Assembly (NCBI RefSeq): GCF_037477895.1
Contig: NZ_CP132745.1
Span: 620,001-684,000, forward strand
Direction: 5' to 3'
Length of the DNA stretch: 64,000 bases
Source of the DNA: Mycetohabitans endofungorum
GTDB lineage: Bacteria > Pseudomonadota > Gammaproteobacteria > Burkholderiales > Burkholderiaceae
The position numbers were made by a program, and so were the translations under genes. Within the stretch, counting starts at the first letter, position 1, and every line of letters begins with the position of its first letter. Shown here one piece after another: positions 50,341 to 59,298 of this stretch. A model generated the notes under the pieces. That model saw only the letters and a list, made by a program, of their open reading frames with translations. It had not been told where the DNA came from and ran no database searches.

Positions 50341-50877
50341 ATGGGCGCCCACGCCTGGCATAGCCGGGCGCGGGCGGTCCGTGCCGCAACGCTCGCTTTC
50401 GTCGCGCTGTCCTTCATCGGCGGCGTCAAGGCGCTCGAGCATGGCGGATTTGGCTGGCAGTACATTGTGCATAACGGCGCGCTGCTGCCATCCCAGGCCG
50501 CACTGATCCTGGTGTGTGCTCATGTTACGATGCCCACCGCGGCCGCGCGGCTCGCCACCCGGCTCGGCAACGCAGCGCTGTCGCTGTTCGCCATCCATTT
50601 GCCATTGTTTCTCGTCTTCACCAAGCTGGGAAAGTTGCTGGCGATCGGCATGGACCCGCTACAATGCGTGCAGCAGTTCACGGCATGTGTAAACGCGTCA
50701 CGCGACGTCGTGCCGTCGATGGCGCTTTACCCGGCCTATCTGGTTGGCACTGTGGTGGCAGCAGTGGTGTGCCAGGAGCGGATCGTCGCACCGTTGCGCG
50801 ACGCATTGCGCAGCCGGCTGTCGCGCGAACCGCTCCAGCATCGCGCCGCTGGTCCCTCAGGCGGGCAGGCCGGTTAA
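50341..50877 (+). pseudogene. Acyltransferase-3 family membrane protein, N-terminus missing
   Basis: 178 aa from the ATG at 50341, without a good ribosome site. Hydrophobic segments and the stretch L-G-N-A-A-L-S-L-F-A-I-H-L-P-L-F-L-V-F resemble the last third of acyltransferase-3 O-acyltransferases (LG..S..LYL.H.P). The N-terminal part with the catalytic His region is absent upstream in all three frames. Probably a truncated relic, though a short expressed membrane protein cannot be excluded. Confidence 0.6.
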
Positions 50878-51296
50878 TCCATCTCGCTCGCTTCCCGCCG
50901 TCTGCGCCGCAAGCCATGCCAGGTATTTTGCATGCCGAATCAGTACCTCCAACGTGCGAGCGCGCACAATCAGCGTAGTCGCATTCGGGCTGCGGGTCTT
51001 GGATACCGTTTTTTCCGCCAATTGCACCTGCTGCCACCGGGTTTTTTATTGCCCGGCGCCGCCGATTGGTGCTCCGCCGTAGTGTGCAGCGCCTCCAAAC
51101 CGCGTTGCACAGCGCTTCTTTGTGTGAACGCTGCGTTTTGCACGCACTTTTTCACGCTGTTAGAGGCACCGGCGTTTTGTCGGGTGCCGCACAGATCTCG
51201 CGAGTACGGACTGGTCTACTAGCTTCGCGCACGGGGAGTGCCGCCGCCGGGATTTGGACGACCCGAGCCGGAAAATGATTGATACCGGAGCATCCG
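50878..51296. other. Leader region of the carrier-protein operon
   Basis: About 420 bp with no supportable gene. It should hold the promoter for the six-gene operon that starts at 51297; I found no clear promoter hexamers. Confidence 0.5.
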
Positions 51297-51548
51297 ATGA
51301 AAAACGAATTAAGACAGATCATCCAGGAAGTCGCTCACCTGGAATTATCCGTTGACCGCCTTTCCGACAGTGACGACCTCTACGAAGCAGGTTTGTCGTC
51401 GCTGAACACGATTCAATTGATGCTTGCGATCGAAAAACACTTCAACGTCGAAATTCCCGACCGCATGCTGAATCGCCATCTGTTTCAGAGCATCGATTCA
51501 CTGGCTGAGGCCGTCTCGCAATTGCAGCGCGACGTGCAATCAGCATGA
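51297..51548 (+). CDS. Stand-alone acyl/aminoacyl carrier protein
   Basis: 83 aa from the ATG at 51297 with GGAG 6 nt upstream; a TTG at 51279 is a weaker start. Four-helix carrier protein pattern with D-L-Y-E-A-G-L-S-S-L-N-T-I-Q, whose second Ser is the expected phosphopantetheine site. In this setting it is the likely acceptor for the amino acid activated by the ligase two genes downstream. Its stop overlaps the next start (ATGA). Confidence 0.9.
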   Translation: MKNELRQIIQEVAHLELSVDRLSDSDDLYEAGLSSLNTIQLMLAIEKHFNVEIPDRMLNRHLFQSIDSLAEAVSQLQRDVQSA

Positions 51549-52798
51549 GCGTTATCCAATCCGCCAACGGTGGTGAGCCGGTGCACGCCATTGCATTGCC
51601 CGAACCTGACGCGCACCCGTCGGGCGCCGGCGAGCACGCGTTGGACCAAGCCGCGATCGCGGTGGCGCAGGTCGCGGCGCGTTTCGCCGATGCCGTGGAC
51701 CGCGAAGCCAGATTCCCAAGCGAAGCCATCGACGCCATGCGCGAGCATAGGCTGCTCGGCGCGATGGTGCCCGTCGAGTTGGGCGGCATGGGCGCGTCGC
51801 TGGAAGCGGTCGCTTCAGCGTGCCGCATTCTCGGCCATGCGTGCTCGTCCGCCGCGATGATCTACGCGATGCATCAGATCGAAGTGATTTGCGTACTGGA
51901 ACATGCGATGTCGGTGCCGTGGCATCGCGGGTTTCTCCGACAGGTTGCCGAGCATGAGTGGCTGCTGGCGTCCGCGACGTCCGAAGATGGCGTGGGCGGC
52001 AATTTGCGCAACAGCCGCTGCGCGATCGAACCCGACGGCGACGGTGCGTTCACATTGCACAAGCGCACGCCGACGATCTCCTACGGCGCCTATGCCGACG
52101 CCATTCTGACGACCGCCCGGCGCTCGCCGGACGCGCCGGCCGTGGAGCAGGTGCTCGTGACGATTTTGAAAGACGACACGACCCTGACTCGCCGCAGCGG
52201 ATGGGATACGTTCGGCATGCGGGGCACGTGCAGCGAAGGCTTCGTGCTCGAGTCGCGCGGCCGCCAGGAACAGGTCTTCCCCGTACCGTTCGGCGAGATC
52301 GCCGAGCGCACGATGGTGCCGGCCTCCCACATTCTGTGGTCGTCACTGTGGACCGGCATCGCCAGCGACGCGTTTTCCCGCGCGCATCGCTACTTCCGCA
52401 CACAGGCACAAGACAAGCCGACCGGCGCATCGCCCGCCGGTAGTCGAATCGCCGAAGCGCTCGGCCTGCTGCAAGCCATGCAGGGACGCATCGACAGCGC
52501 GCTGCGCGTCCACGCGCGCGCCAGCGCATCGGCCACGCGCTCGTGGTCCGAGACAATGGCAGACGCGGCTCAGATCAACACGCTCAAGACTTACGTGTCC
52601 ATCACCGCGCTACAGGTCGTGATGCATGCGGTGATGATTTGCGGCATGGCGGCGTACAAGAACGGCACGCCGTTCACGCTGAGCCGGCACATTCGCGATC
52701 TCTATTCTGCACCCCTTATGATCAACAATGACCGTATCGATGCCAATACGGCCAGCCTATTGCTGGCGCAACGGCCCGCTTCGCTGGAGAAAGAATAA
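51545..52798 (+). CDS. Acyl-CoA-dehydrogenase-like flavoprotein acting on a carrier-bound substrate (predicted)
   Basis: 417 aa. Acyl-CoA dehydrogenase fold: helical N-terminal domain (E-H-R-L-L-G-A-M-V-P-V-E-L-G-G-M-G-A), beta domain with W-L-L-A-S-A-T-S-E-D-G-V-G-G and C-terminal helices. Where canonical enzymes have the catalytic Glu in a YEGT-x-E-I segment, this protein reads S-A-P-L-M-I-N-N-D-R-I, so the usual base is missing. Position between the carrier protein and its ligase suggests that it oxidises or otherwise modifies an aminoacyl-S-carrier intermediate. Overlaps both neighbours by 1-4 nt. Confidence 0.85.
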   Translation: MSVIQSANGGEPVHAIALPEPDAHPSGAGEHALDQAAIAVAQVAARFADAVDREARFPSEAIDAMREHRLLGAMVPVELGGMGASLEAVASACRILGHACSSAAMIYAMHQIEVICVLEHAMSVPWHRGFLRQVAEHEWLLASATSEDGVGGNLRNSRCAIEPDGDGAFTLHKRTPTISYGAYADAILTTARRSPDAPAVEQVLVTILKDDTTLTRRSGWDTFGMRGTCSEGFVLESRGRQEQVFPVPFGEIAERTMVPASHILWSSLWTGIASDAFSRAHRYFRTQAQDKPTGASPAGSRIAEALGLLQAMQGRIDSALRVHARASASATRSWSETMADAAQINTLKTYVSITALQVVMHAVMICGMAAYKNGTPFTLSRHIRDLYSAPLMINNDRIDANTASLLLAQRPASLEKE

Positions 52799-53763
52799 TG
52801 GGTGATATCACGTTGCAAAACCCACCGGCGCACGCGGCCGACATCGATGATCGGCACGGCGTGAACGCACTACGCGATGCGCTCGTGGACGCGGGCCTGT
52901 TAATCCCGATGGGCGTGCAAGGCCTGTATGGCAGGAGCGAAGTGTTCGAGAACGTGATCGGGGCCATCGATGCATTGGTCACGCGCCTGGGCGCTGATCA
53001 GCACGCCGAGGTACTGCGCTTTCCGCCCGCAATGAACCGGACCGATTTTGAGCATAGCGAATACCTGAAGGGATTTCCGCAGCTCGCCGGGACGGTCCAT
53101 AGCTTCTGCGGCTCGGAGCACGAGCATCAACGTGTGCTGCAATGCCTGGACCGGGGCGAGGATTGGACCGAGTTCCAAAAGCCGACCTACGTGGTCATGA
53201 CGCCGGCTGCATGCTATCCCGCCTATCCGGTCATCGCGCGGCGCGGCGCGCTGCCACCGCAGGGCAGGACGCTGGATCTGTTCTCGTATTGCTTTCGCCA
53301 CGAGCCGTCGCTGGACGCAACCCGGATGCAGCTGTTTCGCATGCGCGAGTATGTGCGCCTGGGTACGCCAGATCAGATCCTGGCATTTCGCACCGAGTGG
53401 ATCGAGCGTGGCAAGCGAATGATGGCGATACTGGCGCTGCCGCACGAAGTAGACTTGGCCAACGACCCATTCTTTGGCCGCGGCGGCCGCATTGCCGCGT
53501 CGAGCCAGCGTGAGCAAAACCTGAAATTCGAAATGCTGGTGCCGATCGAGAGCAACACCCGACTCACTGCCTGCCTGAGCTTCAACTACCACATGGACCA
53601 CTTCGGCCTGCTGTGGGGCATTAAGACGAGCGATGCCGGCGTCGCGCATACCGGTTGTGTAGGTTTCGGCATGGAACGCCTGGCGCTCGGACTGTTCAAG
53701 CATCATGGGTTCGGTGTGCAGGCGTGGCCAGAATCGGTACGCAACGCGCTGTGGGGGAGCTAA
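52798..53763 (+). CDS. Amino acid:[carrier protein] ligase, seryl-tRNA-synthetase-like
   Basis: 321 aa, about the size of a class II aminoacyl-tRNA-synthetase catalytic core without the N-terminal tRNA-binding coiled coil of SerRS. Class II motif 2 is visible as F-R-H-E-P, then M-Q-L-F-R-M-R-E-Y-V, and motif 3 as G-F-G-M-E-R-L-A-L-G-L-F. The three zinc ligands expected in this family are present: Cys in P-A-A-C-Y-P, Glu in M-R-E-Y and Cys in H-T-G-C-V-G. Characterised homologues (Bradyrhizobium, Agrobacterium) adenylate Gly or Ala and load it on a partner carrier protein. The start overlaps the previous stop (TAATG). Confidence 0.92.
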   Translation: MGDITLQNPPAHAADIDDRHGVNALRDALVDAGLLIPMGVQGLYGRSEVFENVIGAIDALVTRLGADQHAEVLRFPPAMNRTDFEHSEYLKGFPQLAGTVHSFCGSEHEHQRVLQCLDRGEDWTEFQKPTYVVMTPAACYPAYPVIARRGALPPQGRTLDLFSYCFRHEPSLDATRMQLFRMREYVRLGTPDQILAFRTEWIERGKRMMAILALPHEVDLANDPFFGRGGRIAASSQREQNLKFEMLVPIESNTRLTACLSFNYHMDHFGLLWGIKTSDAGVAHTGCVGFGMERLALGLFKHHGFGVQAWPESVRNALWGS

Positions 53764-54869
53764 TGAATGACGTCGTCTCGCCCATGGCCACGCCGCACGC
53801 ACTCACACGGCCAGCGCTGCCGATGACGTTGCCGCGCGACCCGGCTGGCTATCGTCCGCACGCGCTACATGACTCAACCATGGTCTGGAAGCAGACCAAT
53901 TGCTACGTCGACCTGTGGATTGAGCTGCTGTCACAATGGGGTTTCGAGCCCCATGCCATGCTGTCCTTCACAGTCACGCAAGACTTTGAGGGGGACCAGT
54001 TCACCTTTTTCAAGGTGCCGTTGGAAGACTTAGAGCGGCTGTACGGGATTGTCGTGCAAGAGCACGCCATCTTCGAGCCACTGCCGTACCATATTGAGCA
54101 GCAGGTCCGACGCGGCAACGTGATGCTGGTCGAGGTGGACGCGTGGCATCTGCCCGACACCCGTGGCATCAGTTATCAACGCGAGCACACGAAGACGACC
54201 ATCGGCATCGACGCGATCGACTTGCAAGCTGGCGAAATCGGCTATTTCCATAACGCTGGATACTATCGGGCCGCCGGTGACGACTATCGTGGGCTGTTCG
54301 ACATCAGCTCCAGTACGTCGCTGGCGCCCTACGTCGAATGCGCGAAGCGGCGCTTCGAGCCGTTGCGCGGCCCGGCACTGCACGAAACCGCGCTCTCGCT
54401 GCTGACGCGGCACTTCAAACGCCGCCCCGCCAGTAGCCCGATCGCCGCGTTTCGGGCTGCGCTTGCCAAAGACGCTGCAGTCATCGCATCGCGCCCGATC
54501 TCGTACTTTCATTCGTATTCATTCAACACGTTGCGTCAACTCGGTGCGAACTTCGAGCTACTGGGCCGCTGCCTGCGATGGCTGGACGCACCCGATGCGA
54601 ACGGTACCGACGGCAACGGGGCCTTTACCGCTTGCGTGGCCGCCTGCAACACGATCGCCTCCGAGGCGATGGTGCTCGAATTCCGGCTCGCCAGGGCTTG
54701 CGCGCGACGCAACGAGGACCGTTGCGAAAGTACGCTGGAAACCATCGAGCACGCGTACGGGTCGTTGATTGACGAACTGGGTGTGCGGTTGGGCGACAAC
54801 GATGCACCGCCACGGCTGTGCCACGACTCGAACACGGCCCGCCCCGACGCCAGGTCCTCGTTGCAATGA
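53763..54869 (+). CDS. DUF1839 family protein
   Basis: 368 aa, ATG at 53763 overlapping the ligase stop (TAATG). The N-terminal half has a conserved-looking core with Q-T-N-C-Y-V-D-L-W-I-E-L-L and F-E-G-D-Q-F-T-F-F-K, then V-D-A-W-H-L-P-D-T. The C-terminal half is helical. The Asn-Cys pair and His/Asp in D-A-W-H-L-P-D recall a papain-like or NRPS-transfer fold, but that is speculation. DUF1839 is, as far as I recall, regularly found beside amino acid:[carrier protein] ligases, so it may take the aminoacyl group from the carrier. Confidence 0.85.
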   Translation: MNDVVSPMATPHALTRPALPMTLPRDPAGYRPHALHDSTMVWKQTNCYVDLWIELLSQWGFEPHAMLSFTVTQDFEGDQFTFFKVPLEDLERLYGIVVQEHAIFEPLPYHIEQQVRRGNVMLVEVDAWHLPDTRGISYQREHTKTTIGIDAIDLQAGEIGYFHNAGYYRAAGDDYRGLFDISSSTSLAPYVECAKRRFEPLRGPALHETALSLLTRHFKRRPASSPIAAFRAALAKDAAVIASRPISYFHSYSFNTLRQLGANFELLGRCLRWLDAPDANGTDGNGAFTACVAACNTIASEAMVLEFRLARACARRNEDRCESTLETIEHAYGSLIDELGVRLGDNDAPPRLCHDSNTARPDARSSLQ

Positions 54870-57451
54870 ATCCGCAGCCTGCCCCGGCCGGGCGCAGCAC
54901 TGCCGGCCCCGGAACTGTTCATGGGCGCGCGGCTTCGCCTATGTGGCGCTTGTGCACTACCCCGGCCGACACCGCTACCCGACCAAGCGATCTGCCGCAC
55001 GTGGATGCATCGCAGTGGATCGACGCGCCCGTGCCTGGGACCGTCGGCCAGGCACTCGCGGCCGCGAACCGGCTCACCCCGCTGGGTACAAGCCGGCTGG
55101 GTGAATACGACCACTGGTACCGGCTACCGCTGCGACGCGGCGGCGCCCGCCTGATACGGTTTGACGGGTTGGCGGGCATCGCGCAGGTCTGGCTGAACGA
55201 CACTTTGCTGCTGCAGTCGACGAACATGTTCGTCTCGCAGCAGGTGCACATCGACCCGCTGCCCGAGGATAGCGCGTTGTATCTATGCTTTCGGTCACTG
55301 GCCCGCCACCTCGATACCATGCCCGCGCCCCGCCGCGCCCGCTGGCGCACGCGCCTGGTCGATGCGCCAGCACTGCGGGCGGTACGAATCTCGCTGTTCG
55401 GCCATATGCCAGGCTGGTTTCCGCGCATCGAGCCAATCGGCCCGTGGGGCGCCGTGGCCGTCATCAACGCTGACGCCGATACGGCCGCGCAGATCGTGCA
55501 CCACAAGCTGAGCGCCTCGATCGAAGGCCGCGATGGAATCGTGGAGGCGACCATCACATTTGCCGCACCGGTTTCCGGCCATTTGGACGCGGTCCTGGAC
55601 TGCGAGGGCCATCATGTACGCCTGCAACGCCACGACCGGTTCACGCTGCGCGCGCGGCTCACCGTGCCAAACGCCAAGCGATGGTGGCCGCACACGCATG
55701 GCGAACCAGCGCGCTACGCCGTCTCGCTGCACCTGGGCGACACGACCGTGGCCCTGGGATACGTCGGATTCCGTGCCATCGAGGTCACGCGCGGCCACGA
55801 CGGCCAGGGCTTCGCGTTGTCCGTCAACGCGCTGCCGATCTTCGTGCGAGGCGCGTGCTGGAGCACCGCCGATCCGCTGGGGTTGCGCGTGTCCGCGCAC
55901 GACTATCGCACGTGGTTAACGCTGGCCCGGGACGCCGGCTTCAACATGATCCGCGTCGGTGGCACCATGACGTACGAAGACGACGCGTTCTATGCGTCGT
56001 GCGACGAGCTGGGCCTGCTGGTCTGGCAAGACTTCATGTTCGCCAATTTCGACTATCCGTGCACCGCTCCTGATTTCGTCACATCGGTAAAGCTGGAAGC
56101 CAGCCAGTTTCTCGCGCGTACGGCAGGCAACCCTTCATTGGCCGTGCTATGCGGAGGCAGCGAAATCGCGCAGCAAGCGTCAATGGTCGGCCTGAGTGAC
56201 GAGCAGCGCGATATGCCGTTGACTGCCAGCTTGCTCGCCGAGCTTGCCGCGACACATCGGGGCGACGTACCGTACGTATCGGACACGCCGTCCGGGCAGG
56301 TACTGCCATTTTATCCCCGCACGGGCATCTCGCATTACTACGGGGTCGGCGCCTATCTGCGGCCCTTGGACGATGCGCGCCGCGCAGCGGTCCGCTTCGC
56401 CAGCGAATGCCTAGCGTTTGCACACGTTCCCGCCGATGCAACGCTCGCCGCAATCGGCTCGCCGTCGGTGCACGAAATCGCGTGGAAAATGGCCGTGCCG
56501 CGCGATCCCGGCGCGCCATGGGATTTCGACGATGTGCGCGATCATTATTTGCGCGAGCTGTATGGGCAAGACCCGGCGCGGCTCAGGGGACAGGATCCGT
56601 CACGCTACCTCGAACTATCGCGAGCCGTGCTCGCCGACGTCGTATCCGAGATAATGGTGGAATGGCGCCGCACTGCGTCCAGCTGCACGGGCGCACTACT
56701 GTGGCAATTCCAGGACGTGATGCCAGGCGCCGGATGGGGCATCGTGGACGCGTTCCGGCGTCCCAAGTCGACCTGGTATGCACTCAAGCACGTGCTCCAA
56801 CCGCAGCAAGTGTGCCTGTGTGACGAGGGGTTGAATGGACTGGACGTACACGTGTTCAACGACGGCCCCGCCCCGTTGCGGGGACGGCTGGAATTGGTCG
56901 CGTTGCGCGACGCCGTCGTGCCGGTCACACGGGCCCGTTGCGATCTTCATATCGAACCGCACGGTGCACTCCAGGTCAGCGCGGCGCAGTGCCTAGGGCG
57001 CTTCTTCGACTTCACCTACGCGTATCGGTTTGGCCCGCGCGAACATGACACGGTCATCGCATCGCTGTACGACCACGAGGAGCGGCTGCTCGCGCAATCG
57101 TTCTATTTCCCCGAACGTACCGCGCCGGCCGTCTTCGAACGCGACGATATCGGTTTGAACGCCTCGCTGGAACAGCGTGACGGCCAATGGTGGATCAATG
57201 TCGGCACGCGCGCGAGCGCGCGCTATGTGCAGATCACTGCGCCAGGTCTGCTGCCGAAGGACGACTGGTTCCATCTGGCGCCCGGCGCGAACGTGTCTAT
57301 CCCGCTGCTGCCGGAATCGACACCCTTGCACTCCCCTCTTATGTCATTTTACTTGGGAACCCCGCATCTGGACACGCACGACGGCCCGGGAACGATTGAG
57401 ATACGCGCCGTCAATTCCAACAAAGTCATTCGCTTGAGGAAACCATCGTGA
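54866..57451 (+). CDS. Glycoside hydrolase family 2 (beta-mannosidase-like) protein
   Basis: 861 aa from the ATG at 54866 (ATGA overlap with the DUF1839 stop); an upstream frame to 54818 is not needed. GH2 layout: sugar-binding domain, immunoglobulin-like domain, TIM barrel and C-terminal beta domains. The barrel shows V-L-C-G-G-S-E, whose Glu sits at the acid/base position, and R-F-A-S-E-C-L-A-F, whose Glu fits the nucleophile, as in (R)F.SE.GF. No signal peptide, so it is cytosolic. It suggests that the pathway involves a glycoside or sugar-linked intermediate. Confidence 0.87.
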   Translation: MNPQPAPAGRSTAGPGTVHGRAASPMWRLCTTPADTATRPSDLPHVDASQWIDAPVPGTVGQALAAANRLTPLGTSRLGEYDHWYRLPLRRGGARLIRFDGLAGIAQVWLNDTLLLQSTNMFVSQQVHIDPLPEDSALYLCFRSLARHLDTMPAPRRARWRTRLVDAPALRAVRISLFGHMPGWFPRIEPIGPWGAVAVINADADTAAQIVHHKLSASIEGRDGIVEATITFAAPVSGHLDAVLDCEGHHVRLQRHDRFTLRARLTVPNAKRWWPHTHGEPARYAVSLHLGDTTVALGYVGFRAIEVTRGHDGQGFALSVNALPIFVRGACWSTADPLGLRVSAHDYRTWLTLARDAGFNMIRVGGTMTYEDDAFYASCDELGLLVWQDFMFANFDYPCTAPDFVTSVKLEASQFLARTAGNPSLAVLCGGSEIAQQASMVGLSDEQRDMPLTASLLAELAATHRGDVPYVSDTPSGQVLPFYPRTGISHYYGVGAYLRPLDDARRAAVRFASECLAFAHVPADATLAAIGSPSVHEIAWKMAVPRDPGAPWDFDDVRDHYLRELYGQDPARLRGQDPSRYLELSRAVLADVVSEIMVEWRRTASSCTGALLWQFQDVMPGAGWGIVDAFRRPKSTWYALKHVLQPQQVCLCDEGLNGLDVHVFNDGPAPLRGRLELVALRDAVVPVTRARCDLHIEPHGALQVSAAQCLGRFFDFTYAYRFGPREHDTVIASLYDHEERLLAQSFYFPERTAPAVFERDDIGLNASLEQRDGQWWINVGTRASARYVQITAPGLLPKDDWFHLAPGANVSIPLLPESTPLHSPLMSFYLGTPHLDTHDGPGTIEIRAVNSNKVIRLRKPS

Positions 57452-59298
57452 TACCAATTACATTCGATAATTGCGTCGGATGGCTGCACGAAGGACGCTC
57501 GTCACGAGGCGTCGTGCTGTGCGCCGCCGTCGGCCACGAAGGTCTGTGGACCCACAAGCTGATGCGTGCGCTAGCGCAGCGGCTGGCGCGCGAGGGCATC
57601 TGGGCGCTGCGGTTCGACTACCCCTGCTGCGGCGACTCGGCGGGCGACGACCTGGACAGCGGCCGGTTTGACAAAAGCATTGCCAGTATCGGCCGGGCTG
57701 TGCACGCACTGCGCGCCCATGCGCAGTTGACCGATGTGACGCTGGTCGGCCTGCGCACCGGTGCCGCCATGGCGCTATTGGCCTGCACGATGGATACACC
57801 TGCCGCCCTGCAGGTCGATGCACTCGTCGCACTGTCGCCCGTCGTGCGAGGGCGTGCCTATATGCGCGAAGTAGCCATGGTCGAGCGTCAATGGCTGGAC
57901 ACGACGCCGCCCGCAGTGCAGCAGGCCCATGCGAAAGAGCCCTGCCTGAGCGTGCTCGGGCATCGCTATCCTGCTGACTTCGTCGCCGCGTTGCGAGCAA
58001 TTGACCTGTGCGCCGCCATCGGGGGCGCGGCTTCGCTACCACGCTCCGTACTGCTCATCGATACCGATCGTGGTGACAGTGCCGTGCTGCAAACGGCGTT
58101 GCAGGCGCGTGGCGTCCAGACCACCGTGCAGCCGTTTCCCGAGTCCGCCACGACATTGGTCGAAAGCATCCGCTCCCGACTGCCGCTCGCCACCATCGAA
58201 GCGAGCGTCGCATGGATCGCCACGCGGCAAATGCAGGATGCCCCCGTGGCGCAACCTATGCCAGAACCGGCCGCTTCGTTGCGTACGACGGGTGCGCACC
58301 TGGTGCTGCCCGACGCCACCGAGAGCACCGTACAGATCGGCGCCGCACCGCTGATCGGAACGCTGTGTCGGCCGGCCACCCCGATGCCGGGCCGCTCGGG
58401 CATGCCGGCGTTGCTGTTCGTCACGACCGCCTCCAATCCTCGCAGTGCCGATGCACGACTCGCGGTGCGTGTCGCGCGGCAACTCGCAGCCCACGGCATC
58501 GCCTCGTTGCGCGTGGACGTGAGCGGCGTCGGCGACAGTGGCGCCTGCGTGCTGGACGACCAATCCGTCGTCCCGTACTCTGACCAAGCCGTAACGGACG
58601 TGGTTGCGGCCGCGGACTGGCTCGTGGAACAGGGATACCGCGATGTCGTGGCGCTCGGTATCTGCTCGGGTGCGTATGCGTCGCTTCAGGCTGCATCGCG
58701 TTCGGCGGCCGTCACCGGGATGATCGTGATCAACTTGCCCCGGTTCATCTGGCCGGCCGGCTTGACGCTCGCAGACGCGATTGCTCAGCAGACCAATTCG
58801 GCACGCGGCTACCTCGCGTCAGCACGCAACCCGCAGAAGTGGAAAAGCCTATTGCGACGCCGGCGTGACCTGCGCCCCGTTGTCAAGGCGCTCGTACGGC
58901 TGACGGCCGCCAAGCTACGCGTGCCAGCAATGCGGCTGCTCGAACGGGCAGGTTGGCGCCCGCCGGCTCACTCCGAGCGCGGGGTGATGCACGCGTTGGC
59001 GCGCCGTGGTGTGAAGGCACTATTGGTCTATGGCGAGTTCGACCCGGGACTGGACGAACTGTCCCGTCACTTCGGGCCTGCTCACCGGGCATTTCGCAGG
59101 CAACGGCAGATCGACGTGCAAACCATCGCGCAACTCGATCACTCGGTGTATGGTACACAAGGCGCCGATGCGATCATTCAACTATGCATACACACGTTGA
59201 TGCACTGGAGCGCCGAACCTTGCGGCATGAGCGGCTTGCATAGACCAGCGCCCGCTACCACCTCCCGTTCGGCGACTGCCTCAATGCATGTCCAATAG
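57448..59298 (+). CDS. Double alpha/beta-hydrolase protein (exosortase-system-hydrolase-like)
   Basis: 616 aa, GTG start overlapping the previous stop (GTGA). Two tandem hydrolase domains: residues ~1-260 (R-F-D-Y-P-C-C-G-D-S-A-G, elbow G-L-R-T-G-A) and ~290-590 (R-V-D-V-S-G-V-G-D-S, elbow G-I-C-S-G-A-Y). At the nucleophile elbow GxSxG the first domain has Arg in place of Ser and the second has Cys, so the first is probably inactive and the second may use Cys. Similar proteins occur with exosortase/EPS loci. As the last gene of the operon it may release or transfer the carrier-bound product. Confidence 0.85.
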   Translation: MIPITFDNCVGWLHEGRSSRGVVLCAAVGHEGLWTHKLMRALAQRLAREGIWALRFDYPCCGDSAGDDLDSGRFDKSIASIGRAVHALRAHAQLTDVTLVGLRTGAAMALLACTMDTPAALQVDALVALSPVVRGRAYMREVAMVERQWLDTTPPAVQQAHAKEPCLSVLGHRYPADFVAALRAIDLCAAIGGAASLPRSVLLIDTDRGDSAVLQTALQARGVQTTVQPFPESATTLVESIRSRLPLATIEASVAWIATRQMQDAPVAQPMPEPAASLRTTGAHLVLPDATESTVQIGAAPLIGTLCRPATPMPGRSGMPALLFVTTASNPRSADARLAVRVARQLAAHGIASLRVDVSGVGDSGACVLDDQSVVPYSDQAVTDVVAAADWLVEQGYRDVVALGICSGAYASLQAASRSAAVTGMIVINLPRFIWPAGLTLADAIAQQTNSARGYLASARNPQKWKSLLRRRRDLRPVVKALVRLTAAKLRVPAMRLLERAGWRPPAHSERGVMHALARRGVKALLVYGEFDPGLDELSRHFGPAHRAFRRQRQIDVQTIAQLDHSVYGTQGADAIIQLCIHTLMHWSAEPCGMSGLHRPAPATTSRSATASMHVQ

